From contig JBDRLU010000034.1 of the NCBI GenBank assembly GCA_043812795.1, positions 1-12,138 of the forward strand: 12,138 nt of DNA, given 5' to 3'. A model generated the notes under the pieces. That model had not been told where the DNA came from. It saw nothing but the letters and a program-made list of their open reading frames with translations, and searched no databases. This document shows, piece after piece, positions 6,815-12,138 of this stretch. The position numbers and the translations under genes were made by a program. Origin of the DNA: JBDRLU01 sp043812795. GTDB lineage: Bacteria; Chloroflexota; Dehalococcoidia; Dehalococcoidales; UBA2162. Every line of letters starts with the position of its first letter. Positions within the stretch are counted from its first letter, which is position 1.

Positions 6815-8509
6815 CTATTTTTCGCGGTAAGGGAGGACAGTTATCTTGCCGCCGAAAGGTACCAGCATTACCCTCGTACTGGGCGCCGCCTGTATATCCT
6901 CGGTCAGTTTGGTGAGCTCCTCATCGGATAAGGTTACTGTGGACTCCTCCGTTCCCACCTGATATAGAACACGAATTTTAAAGCCGAGTTTGTCCTCGAT
7001 GCGGGTAACCATGTCTCCCATTTGGGAGCCAGCGAGGAGTGTGACGTTCTTATGCACGGCGGCCGTCTCTGCCCCGCGGTGCTGGTCGATTCTCACGATG
7101 CGCCAGTGATACCACAACAGAGGTGCGGCCACAACCAGGCTCTGTAAACTCCATCTTGTCTCGCGCAGAACGTTAATTCCGGGGCTGCTCTGAAGTACAC
7201 CGTTCAGTACCTGATAAACAATATTTACCAGGTCGGCGGCCAGGGTGATGATAGTGACACCGACGATGACGTACAGGTAAATACGCCGTGACCGTGACCG
7301 CCACTCGGCGACTCCGCCCGTGGCGGCACGCTGGAGAATACGGCCCCAGTAGTACAGCCACATCGGCGTGCCGACGAGCAGCAGGGCGAGGCAAAGGCTG
7401 AGCTGGTTTCGCCACCACCCCGGGTCGATAGCTAACTGAGTGCTCAAGCTGGTGACAATCAGGCCGATAAGTACGCCGAAGAGTGTTATCAGTCCGGCGA
7501 CCAGAGTACCGAGGCCGAGGAATGACATCAGGTAAAAATGGATGCGCTGAGGCGAAAGCCACCGTTCCTGCGTCTGGCCGGCTTCTTCCTGGGCGAGCCA
7601 GCGATGGTAGGCCCAGATGGCTGCCCCGACCAGGATGGTCGGTATCGACCAGCCGAGGAACTGGAAATGCTGACCGACGGGGATAGTGACCCCGCCGAAT
7701 ACCCAGATTAGTATCTGATAGAAAGAGATGGTCAGCGCGGTGAGAGCCGCAATGGCGCCGCCCAGGATTGCCAGAAGATAAAAATAGACCTGCCTTAGTA
7801 CAGAGGCGAAGTCGGCTTTGGCCATGCGGAACCAGTGGAAATACCAGGCCAGCCCGCCCAGTAATATCCAGGTGACGCTGGTCTGAGCGATAGCATTCCA
7901 GAATTGACTACGGGCGATTGTACCCGGGATAGGTAAGCTAAGGACGGCGGTATTGATTAATAGCACCGGGCCGGCGGCCAGCCATATCAGTCCGAAAGCG
8001 GACAAGATGTAAATATACCAGCGTCTCAGTGTCCTGGCTACCGGAGAATGATGTCCTTCGGTTTCAGACACATGCCAGTGGTAATACCAGATGGCGCCGG
8101 TAACAATCACGGTCGCCAGTTCACCCGCCATGAACTGCTCGAGCGGTACACCGGCAATCAGCCACCTTAAAAAACTGGAGGTAGTATTCAGCCAGGTGAG
8201 AGCTGTTATCACGAGAATGAGGTTGAGGTAAAGCTTGCGCATGCCGGCACCGATTTCCTCCGGGTTGCCAGCGGTTCGGCGCTGGACGGCTCGCCAGAAG
8301 AGTGCCCACAGCGGGCCTCCGATAATTACCATGGCCAGCCCGAGGCTGAACTGTTGCTGGTTGAATGCCCTCCCGCCAATCTGGGTGAGGTAAGGACTTT
8401 TGATGGTGACGTCGAAAAGGAGTGTTAGTAGCTGGCCGACACCGGCGGCGAAGATACCCAGGGTAATGCCGGTTACCAGATAAAAGTAAACTCGCCTGGC
8501 AGTGCTCAT
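6815..8509 (-). CDS. Multi-pass membrane protein of six tandem two-helix repeats (DUF5671-like)
   Basis: A 564-residue protein made of six similar units at about residues 5-78, 91-150, 162-230, 239-306, 321-393 and 408-475. Each opens with a basic-aromatic entry (RRVYFYL, RKLYLNL, RRWYIYI, RQVYFYL, QRIHFYL, RRIYLYV), crosses the membrane, has an extracytoplasmic or linker stretch, and recrosses ending in a W-Y-H-W-like exit (LWALFW, IWYYHW, AWYFHW, IWAYHRW, MWLYYW, LWYHW). That predicts about 12 membrane helices. A soluble tail of some 88 residues (477-564) lies after the last helix. The pattern is like DUF5671, a two-helix domain of unknown function; the name is from memory of the pattern. 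No catalytic motif is seen. GAGGT precedes the ATG. It lies 12 nt downstream of the NTF2-like gene, so they probably form one transcript. Function unknown. Confidence 0.85.
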   Translation of the reverse strand: MSTARRVYFYLVTGITLGIFAAGVGQLLTLLFDVTIKSPYLTQIGGRAFNQQQFSLGLAMVIIGGPLWALFWRAVQRRTAGNPEEIGAGMRKLYLNLILVITALTWLNTTSSFLRWLIAGVPLEQFMAGELATVIVTGAIWYYHWHVSETEGHHSPVARTLRRWYIYILSAFGLIWLAAGPVLLINTAVLSLPIPGTIARSQFWNAIAQTSVTWILLGGLAWYFHWFRMAKADFASVLRQVYFYLLAILGGAIAALTALTISFYQILIWVFGGVTIPVGQHFQFLGWSIPTILVGAAIWAYHRWLAQEEAGQTQERWLSPQRIHFYLMSFLGLGTLVAGLITLFGVLIGLIVTSLSTQLAIDPGWWRNQLSLCLALLLVGTPMWLYYWGRILQRAATGGVAEWRSRSRRIYLYVIVGVTIITLAADLVNIVYQVLNGVLQSSPGINVLRETRWSLQSLVVAAPLLWYHWRIVRIDQHRGAETAAVHKNVTLLAGSQMGDMVTRIEDKLGFKIRVLYQVGTEESTVTLSDEELTKLTEDIQAAPSTRVMLVPFGGKITVLPYREK

Positions 8510-8521
8510 TATTTTACCTCG

Positions 8522-8986
8522 CTAGTACAACCAGTATAAGGGAGGGCGGGAAGTGATGAACCACGAGTTTCCCGTCTTCGTCAGTTGAAAGTTAAACTGC
8601 TGGGTATAGGTCGAACTACCAAAGGGGCCGTTCGGGCGGAAAGTATCGATTAATACTTCCACGCTGGCATTATTGCCGCTGACGGTCGACCGGCCGAGCG
8701 TTGCTTTCCATGACGATTGGGTTGATGTAAATGGGGCGGGGATATCCCTGACCCAGTCGCTGTAAGTCACTGTTTTCCCCGCCTCTACGAGATTCAGGTA
8801 GGTAAAAGCTTTCGGATAGTCTTTTTCCTGGACGGCCAGCAGGAAGCGCTGCACCGTCCCTTCCGGTGTATCTTCCGGTAGTAGAGAGACGGTTTTCGGA
8901 ATAAACAAGACCAGCCCAATGGCGATAATGGCCAGGGCAGCAATGGCAAGGCCTAAACCAAGCAATAAGCGGTTAGGTGATTTCAT
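8522..8986 (-). CDS. Membrane-anchored protein with NTF2-like extracytoplasmic domain
   Basis: 154 residues. A hydrophobic helix at about residues 7-30 follows a short basic N-terminus (MKSPNR). It has no cleavage or lipobox cysteine, so it is probably an uncleaved anchor. The remaining ~115 residues face outward and begin TPEGTVQRFLLAVQEKDYPKAFTYL, the helix opening of NTF2-like/DUF4878-type folds. Beta-rich segments follow (NNASVEVLIDTF, TQQFNFQLTKTGNSWFITS), ending in an aromatic PPLYWLY tail. Such domains serve as accessory or ligand-binding modules; no enzyme function can be claimed. GGAGGAAGG (8997-9001 core) lies 10 nt before the ATG. The gene is immediately upstream of the 12-TM protein on the same strand, which suggests the two work together at the membrane. 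Fold assignment is moderate; the anchored topology is clear. Confidence 0.8.
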   Translation of the reverse strand: MKSPNRLLLGLGLAIAALAIIAIGLVLFIPKTVSLLPEDTPEGTVQRFLLAVQEKDYPKAFTYLNLVEAGKTVTYSDWVRDIPAPFTSTQSSWKATLGRSTVSGNNASVEVLIDTFRPNGPFGSSTYTQQFNFQLTKTGNSWFITSRPPLYWLY

Positions 8987-9011
8987 CGGCGCCCTTCCTC
9001 CATCTAAACCA

Positions 9012-9040
9012 AGATTAAGATACTATTCTCTGTCTGTCAA
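9012..9040 (-). promoter_or_regulatory. Possible promoter for the NTF2-like / 12-TM gene pair
   Basis: Minus strand: a perfect TTGACA (9040-9035), a 17-nt spacer and TAATCT (9017-9012), which matches the -10 consensus at only 3 of 6. The spacer contains AGAGAATAGTATCT, a 14-mer also found in the leader of the aldehyde oxidoreductase gene. Its distance to the ATG at 8986 would suit a short leader. Weak because of the poor -10. Confidence 0.35.
9018..9031 (-). repeat. Copy 1 of a shared 14-mer upstream of a minus-strand gene
   Basis: AGAGAATAGTATCT on the minus strand, identical to 11974-11961; extending to 17 nt gives 16 matches. It lies 31 nt before the ATG of the NTF2-like gene. Could be an operator half or a chance match. 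Confidence 0.5.
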
Positions 9041-9180
9041 GGTGTTTCTTGTTCGGTGACAGAGTCCATTACCGGGGGTGGGTTGTGATGGGAGAGAATT
9101 GTTACTGTTAATATAAAGTTGAGGACGATGGCGATAAGATAGCCGACGAAAGCGAGTACCGGAGTGCTACCCTGGTTCAT
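9037..9180 (-). CDS. Possible 47-residue single-TM protein
   Basis: A short open frame on the minus strand from ATG 9180 to TGA 9037. It encodes MNQGSTP, then one hydrophobic helix (about residues 8-29, VLAFVGYLIAIVLNFILTV), then a polar proline-rich tail (HHNPPP ... TEQETP). Its layout (short polar head, one helix, acidic tail) is that of small membrane proteins. It sits 50 nt upstream of the NTF2-like gene on the same strand, so it could be the first gene of that membrane operon. Against it: no good ribosome binding site precedes the ATG. A perfect TATAAT (minus, 9196-9191) lies so close to the ATG that any transcript from it would be nearly leaderless. A chance hydrophobic frame remains possible. 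Confidence 0.4.
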   Translation of the reverse strand: MNQGSTPVLAFVGYLIAIVLNFILTVTILSHHNPPPVMDSVTEQETP

Positions 9181-9269
9181 TTTCTGAGGGATTATATTTC
9201 CGGGGGTAGAGGTTAATCGAATCGCGGAGGCAGTGGCTCAAAAAAGGACAAGACCATTTTGAGAGAAGC

Positions 9270-9299
9270 TTGACATAGGTCGCACAATTGGGGTAGAGT
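9270..9299 (+). promoter_or_regulatory. Probable promoter for the Ig-like lipoprotein gene
   Basis: A perfect TTGACA (9270-9275), an 18-nt spacer and TAGAGT (9294-9299, 4 of 6). Predicted start is near 9306, giving a long leader of about 170 nt before the ATG at 9476. Confidence 0.5.
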
Positions 9300-9464
9300 G
9301 TAAAAAACCATCTCTGAAGTATTCTGGAGGTGATTTACAGATTGGGGGGGAGCGGATGAAGAGGCTCATTGAATTCCCCCGATTCAAAGGACTTCACTAC
9401 GCCTCTTTATTTAATTTATTAAAGGGCGATTGCAACTGGGCGAAAGCATTGCTACAAACTGAAG

Positions 9465-9472
9465 AGGAGGGG
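9465..9472 (+). promoter_or_regulatory. Ribosome binding site that fixes the lipoprotein start at 9476
   Basis: AGGAGGGG, with its AGGAGG core 5 nt from ATG 9476. That start puts a proper signal peptide at the N-terminus; a start at 9356 would bury it 40 residues in. Confidence 0.7.
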
Positions 9473-9475
9473 AAA

Positions 9476-9883
9476 ATGAAAGGAAAGTCTATCTGGCTGG
9501 TCGCAAGTTGCTTGATGGTGATGGTTCTCCTGCTCACCTCTTGTGGCTCATCACCGTCAACATCGACATCCACCCCTACCCCACCGACAACACCAACGCC
9601 ATCCTCAGAACCAGTCAAAATTACCACCACTTCTCTGCCGGATGGTGCCGTTGGAGTACCTTACTCCTTAACCTTACAGGTCACTGGTGGCACTGGCTCG
9701 TACAAATGGGGACTGCGTGGGATGCCACTGCCTGTTGGACTAACATTAGAGCAGGAAGCAGGGGTTATCTCCGGTACGCCATTGGGCCCCCCTTTAACTT
9801 CTTCTCTTAGCATCATTGTCTATGATAGTGCCGGAGCCTACGATTCTATAATTATACCCCTCAAGATTAATCCGGCACCCTGA
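9476..9883 (+). CDS. Small lipoprotein with one putative-Ig (He_PIG-type) domain
   Basis: 135 residues from ATG 9476. The N-terminus MKGKSIW followed by a hydrophobic core and the lipobox LTSC (C23) marks it as an exported, lipid-anchored protein. Residues 24-47 are a Ser/Thr/Pro-rich linker (STSTSTPTPPTTPTP). The rest is one bacterial putative-Ig domain of He_PIG type, recognisable by LPDGAVGVPYSLTLQVTGGTGSYKW, LPVGLTLEQEAGVISGTP and the closing IIVYDSAGAYDSIIIPLKI. Such domains are seen on surface proteins in adhesion or carbohydrate contact; here one copy stands alone, shorter than most. It has its own promoter and converges on the aldehyde oxidoreductase gene. Ligand unknown. Confidence 0.82.
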   Translation: MKGKSIWLVASCLMVMVLLLTSCGSSPSTSTSTPTPPTTPTPSSEPVKITTTSLPDGAVGVPYSLTLQVTGGTGSYKWGLRGMPLPVGLTLEQEAGVISGTPLGPPLTSSLSIIVYDSAGAYDSIIIPLKINPAP

Positions 9884-9897
9884 GCATCCGGTTTTTT
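9872..9897 (+). terminator. Weak candidate intrinsic terminator
   Basis: CCGG (9872-9875) can pair with CCGG (9888-9891), directly followed by six Ts (9892-9897). The stem is only 4 bp and its loop contains the stop codon of the lipoprotein gene, so the call is tentative. Farther on, two small hairpins (ACCCG/CGGGT at 9937-9950 and TCGCT/AGCGA at 9955-9965) lie between the convergent genes without T tracts. Confidence 0.3.
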
Positions 9898-10010
9898 CGC
9901 TTCTCAGCTTTCGTGCCGGCTAGGGCTGGTGGTAACACCCGGCTCCGGGTCAGATCGCTGAGCGACCGATGCTGAATGCTTGATGCAGCAGACAAGGTGG
10001 CGATTTTGCC

Positions 10011-11870
10011 TCAGGCGATACCGAGTTCCTCCAGTTTTTCCGGCGTCGGCACTCCGGTCACCTTATCCCAGCCCATAAGTTGATAGTAGTATTGCTTTGC
10101 TTTCTCCATCTGGGCCGGGTCGAGAGGTTTATCGGCGAGCACACCATCCGTTTTGGGTTGGAAAAAGCGCGTCGGTAGCACATCGTCACTGGCGCTGAGC
10201 CCTTCCCTGATGTTGAACAGCCTGGCCAGGGTCAGCATTCGCTCGGCCACGGTCAATTGCTCGACGATACCGGTATCCCAGCCGGTGACGGCGGCTAAAA
10301 CGTTGACCATCTGGTCAAAACGATAGGGCAAGAACAGGCACATCACCAGCGAATCGAACATGATACGCTTGGCCTGAATGAAACGGAAAAGAGCTACTTT
10401 GCGCGGCCCGATATCATTGAGAGGTATTGGTTCGACTATTCCTAGCGGCCGGAGTTCACTATATTGCCCCTCGGTTTCATACGCAGTGTCATGTAAGTTA
10501 CAGCAGTGGTCGGCACCGTGGGGATTGACCATGAAGCCGAGGCCAAGAGCGTGTTTTACGCGCGGTTCGTGCATGCCCGGCTCTAATCCCTTGACCTGAA
10601 GAGCAAACTGTTCCGCGTTCTTGCCAATCTTTCGGCTGGCACGTAAGGTGCCTTCGGCGAGCAGGTCACCGATGCCTTCACGCCGGGCGATAAGTTCAAT
10701 CAATTTCAGCATGGCGTCACCATTACCGAATTTAAGCTCAAGGCCACCGGTATCTTTAGTGGTCAGCAGGCCATTTTCAAAGCACTCCATAGCGAACGAA
10801 ACAACAACCCCGGTCGAAATTGCGTCCAGAGAGTAGGCATTACAGAGCTCATTCCCCTTGACGATAGCCGTGAGGTCGCTTACTCCACAGTTAGAACCCA
10901 TTGAAGCTAAGGCTTCGTATTCGGGTCCACCGTAGGCACGGTCCACTACATTAGGTCCTTCCGGGATTTCGACTGCTTTTTTGCAGCGCACAGCGCAGCC
11001 GAAGCAAGAATCCATCCCGACTCCGAAGGTATTTTTGAGTACTTTGGCGTTAGTTTGGGCGGTAGGCGGAAAAAGTCCGTCACGGAAGTTGCGCACTGGC
11101 AGGTTCCCGATTGCTTCCATTGGTTCCATGGCGGCGCCCGTGCCGAATTCGGTGAAGTCCCGCATCAACTGCATGTGGCTGAGCATCCAATCACGTAACG
11201 CTTTGACTCCGTCTGGATTGACTACCGGCGGCGGGTGATGACCGCGGACGGCGACGGCCTTAAGATTTTTCGAGCCCATCACCGCCCCGAGACCGCCCCG
11301 TCCGGCAGCGTCGAAGAGACCGTTCATAATGCAGGCGAAACGTACCTGTTTTTCTCCGGCGGGACCAATACCGGCGACGCGAACACGGTTGTCACCTAAT
11401 TCGTCCCTTATCGCTGCCTGCGCTTCCTTGGTGTTCTGTCCCCAGAGGTGGCTGGCGTCTATGATGCTGGCCTCACCATCGTGGAGCCAGAGGTAAACAG
11501 GTTTTGCAGCTTTGCCCTCAATAATTAACGCATCGTAGCTGGCCCGCTTGAATTCCGCCCCCCAGAATTCACCAACTTCAGACTTGGCGATACCGCCGGT
11601 CAGCGGGGACTTAGCCCCCACGCAGTTGCGGCCGCTACCGGAGAGGGAGACCCCCGTGAGGGGGCCAACGGCGAAGATTAGTTTATTGTCAGGACCGAGC
11701 GGGTCAGTCCCCGGTTTTAGTTCCTTCCACAGATAGTAGGCGATAAAACCGGCGCCGCCCAGATATTTTCGGCAAAATTGCGGGGTAAGTTCTTCAGTGG
11801 CTATTTTTTGCTCGGTCAGGTTTACTCTCAGTATTTTCCCGTTGTAGCCGCCGGGCATCTTTTCTGCCAT
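10011..11870 (-). CDS. aor: Tungsten-type aldehyde:ferredoxin oxidoreductase
   Basis: 619 residues, the normal length of the AOR family. N-terminal tungstopterin-binding parts include GGYNGKILRVNLT, KSPLTGGIAKSEVGEFWGAEFKRA and AGRGGLGAVMGSKNLKAVAVRG. The [4Fe-4S] ligands are C289, C292 and C296 (CFGCAVRC) plus C511 (SLVMCLF), almost the spacing of the Pyrococcus enzyme. GGPEYEALASMGSNCG (E317/E319) and NPHGADHC (H455) lie where the catalytic Glu and His are expected. It oxidises aldehydes to carboxylic acids with ferredoxin, or reduces acids when ferredoxin is strongly reduced; it is cytoplasmic. AAGGAGGTT with 6-nt spacing supports the ATG at 11870. No AorB-like or pterin-biosynthesis gene is adjacent, so it probably uses free ferredoxin. 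The aldehyde is unknown. Molybdenum use cannot be excluded from sequence. Confidence 0.95.
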   Translation of the reverse strand: MAEKMPGGYNGKILRVNLTEQKIATEELTPQFCRKYLGGAGFIAYYLWKELKPGTDPLGPDNKLIFAVGPLTGVSLSGSGRNCVGAKSPLTGGIAKSEVGEFWGAEFKRASYDALIIEGKAAKPVYLWLHDGEASIIDASHLWGQNTKEAQAAIRDELGDNRVRVAGIGPAGEKQVRFACIMNGLFDAAGRGGLGAVMGSKNLKAVAVRGHHPPPVVNPDGVKALRDWMLSHMQLMRDFTEFGTGAAMEPMEAIGNLPVRNFRDGLFPPTAQTNAKVLKNTFGVGMDSCFGCAVRCKKAVEIPEGPNVVDRAYGGPEYEALASMGSNCGVSDLTAIVKGNELCNAYSLDAISTGVVVSFAMECFENGLLTTKDTGGLELKFGNGDAMLKLIELIARREGIGDLLAEGTLRASRKIGKNAEQFALQVKGLEPGMHEPRVKHALGLGFMVNPHGADHCCNLHDTAYETEGQYSELRPLGIVEPIPLNDIGPRKVALFRFIQAKRIMFDSLVMCLFLPYRFDQMVNVLAAVTGWDTGIVEQLTVAERMLTLARLFNIREGLSASDDVLPTRFFQPKTDGVLADKPLDPAQMEKAKQYYYQLMGWDKVTGVPTPEKLEELGIA

Positions 11871-11958
11871 TGCTAACCTCCTTGGATAGTCCGGTTGTTA
11901 GATACCGCTCTAAGGATGGAGATAAAGGGCACCAAGCTGTTTGTGGAATCCGGGATTT

Positions 11959-11995
11959 TGAGATACTATTCTCTACTGCTCTGCCTACTATCTCA
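11959..11995. other. Inverted repeat in the aldehyde oxidoreductase leader
   Basis: TGAGATACTA (11959-11968) and TACTATCTCA (11986-11995) are inverted with one C/C mismatch around a 17-nt loop, in the predicted 5' leader between promoter and start codon. It could form an RNA hairpin or bind a dimeric repressor. Confidence 0.45.
11961..11974 (-). repeat. Copy 2 of the shared 14-mer
   Basis: AGAGAATAGTATCT on the minus strand, identical to 9031-9018. It lies 90 nt before the aldehyde oxidoreductase ATG and overlaps one arm of the inverted repeat there. Confidence 0.5.
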
Positions 11996-12029
11996 GCACA
12001 CCCTTGTTGATATTCGTAACCCTGTTTTC

Positions 12030-12059
12030 AATATAGTTGTAATCAGGGCGGATTGTCAA
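12030..12059 (-). promoter_or_regulatory. Sigma70-type promoter for the aldehyde oxidoreductase gene
   Basis: Minus strand: a perfect TTGACA (12059-12054), an 18-nt spacer and TATATT (12035-12030, 5 of 6). Transcription would start near 12023, leaving a leader of about 150 nt that contains the inverted repeat at 11959-11995. The -35 and first spacer bases closely match the promoter at 391-419. Beyond it, 12060-12138 shows no gene I can support. Confidence 0.65.
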
Positions 12060-12138
12060 TATTGCCAGTGGGCATTTGATTACTTGGGACGGTAAGTTGT
12101 AACATAGCTTTTAGTAACGGTCTGATGTACCTGTTGAT

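Larger units (their letters stand above)
9181..9475. other. Intergenic region with divergent promoter elements and a strong orphan Shine-Dalgarno
   Basis: About 295 bases between a minus-strand membrane operon and a plus-strand lipoprotein gene. It holds a minus-strand TATAAT at 9196-9191, a plus-strand TTGACA...TAGAGT promoter at 9270-9299, and a perfect anti-SD complement GGAGGTGAT at 9326-9334 not followed by a standard start in a useful frame. A run of seven Gs lies at 9344-9350. The frame of the lipoprotein stays open upstream to an ATG at 9356 and an ATT at 9341, but coding there is doubtful. Confidence 0.5.

Noticed and set aside
7173..7562. 129-codon minus-strand open frame, and 7483-7686 on the plus strand
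   Set aside because: Both lie inside the 12-TM gene in other frames, with arginine/proline-rich translations typical of shadow frames.
9356..9475. N-terminal extension of the Ig-like lipoprotein from ATG 9356
   Set aside because: It would bury the signal peptide and lipobox about 40 residues into the protein. AGGAGG before 9476 is the better start; 40 open codons are not rare by chance.
11895..12095. 66-codon plus-strand open frame with a TTG start
   Set aside because: No ribosome binding site and no family features. It lies antisense over the promoter and leader of the aldehyde oxidoreductase gene.
12077..12107. Divergent plus-strand promoter at the right edge (TTGATT ... TAACAT)
   Set aside because: Weak in both boxes, and no gene is visible downstream within the window.
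1..12138. CRISPR array, tRNA, rRNA, transposase, toxin-antitoxin or defence genes
   Set aside because: No regularly spaced direct repeats, no cloverleaf with CCA end, and no such protein motifs were seen in either strand.

Overview
The window looks like a chromosomal segment of an anaerobic bacterium. It carries a CoA-dependent 2-oxoacid:ferredoxin-type oxidoreductase operon, a tungsten-type aldehyde:ferredoxin oxidoreductase, two lipoprotein genes and a repeated multi-pass membrane protein. Strong AGGAGG-type ribosome binding sites and TTGACA/TATAAT-type promoters point to a bacterium rather than an archaeon. The gene mix is most like uncultured Chloroflexota (Dehalococcoidia-like). That placement rests on gene content alone and is only moderately secure.

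Layout. 1-360 (+) is the 3' end of an MFS transporter. A near-consensus promoter at 391-419 leads into a hot-dog-fold MaoC-like N-terminal-domain dehydratase (477-998, TTG start). Next is a tight four-gene operon, 1125-5326 (+): a GltD-like FAD/NAD(P) iron-sulfur protein carrying a C-terminal two-cluster ferredoxin domain, then the alpha, beta and gamma subunits of a 2-oxoacid oxidoreductase. The last three junctions are 1 nt apart or overlap by 1 nt. After a second strong promoter (5424-5452) lies an AT-richer beta-propeller lipoprotein gene broken by one in-frame amber codon (5508-6551). Between it and the convergent minus-strand genes sits a roughly 130-bp element made of three consecutive hairpins with imperfect inverted ends (6664-6794). 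The minus strand then carries a 12-TM protein built from six copies of a two-helix unit (6815-8509), a membrane-anchored NTF2-like protein (8522-8986), and a possible 47-residue one-TM protein (9037-9180). On the plus strand, 9476-9883 encodes a small lipoprotein with one putative-Ig (He_PIG-type) domain. The right end holds the aldehyde:ferredoxin oxidoreductase gene (10011-11870, minus) and its promoter (12030-12059).

How the genes may work together. The oxidoreductase operon would decarboxylate a 2-oxoacid to an acyl-CoA and pass electrons through the fused ferredoxin/FAD subunit to NAD(P), or in reverse. The MaoC-like protein fits acyl-CoA hydration/dehydration, and the MFS remnant could carry an organic acid. 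The aldehyde oxidoreductase interconverts aldehydes and carboxylates using ferredoxin. Its promoter shares 16 of 19 bases across the -35 and spacer with the promoter of the MaoC-like gene, which hints at joint control of organic-acid metabolism. I found no CRISPR array, tRNA, rRNA, phage gene or transposase. Nothing here is clearly a new defence or mobile system. The most unusual items are the six-fold membrane protein operon, the triple-hairpin element, the shared promoter sequence and the amber-interrupted propeller gene.
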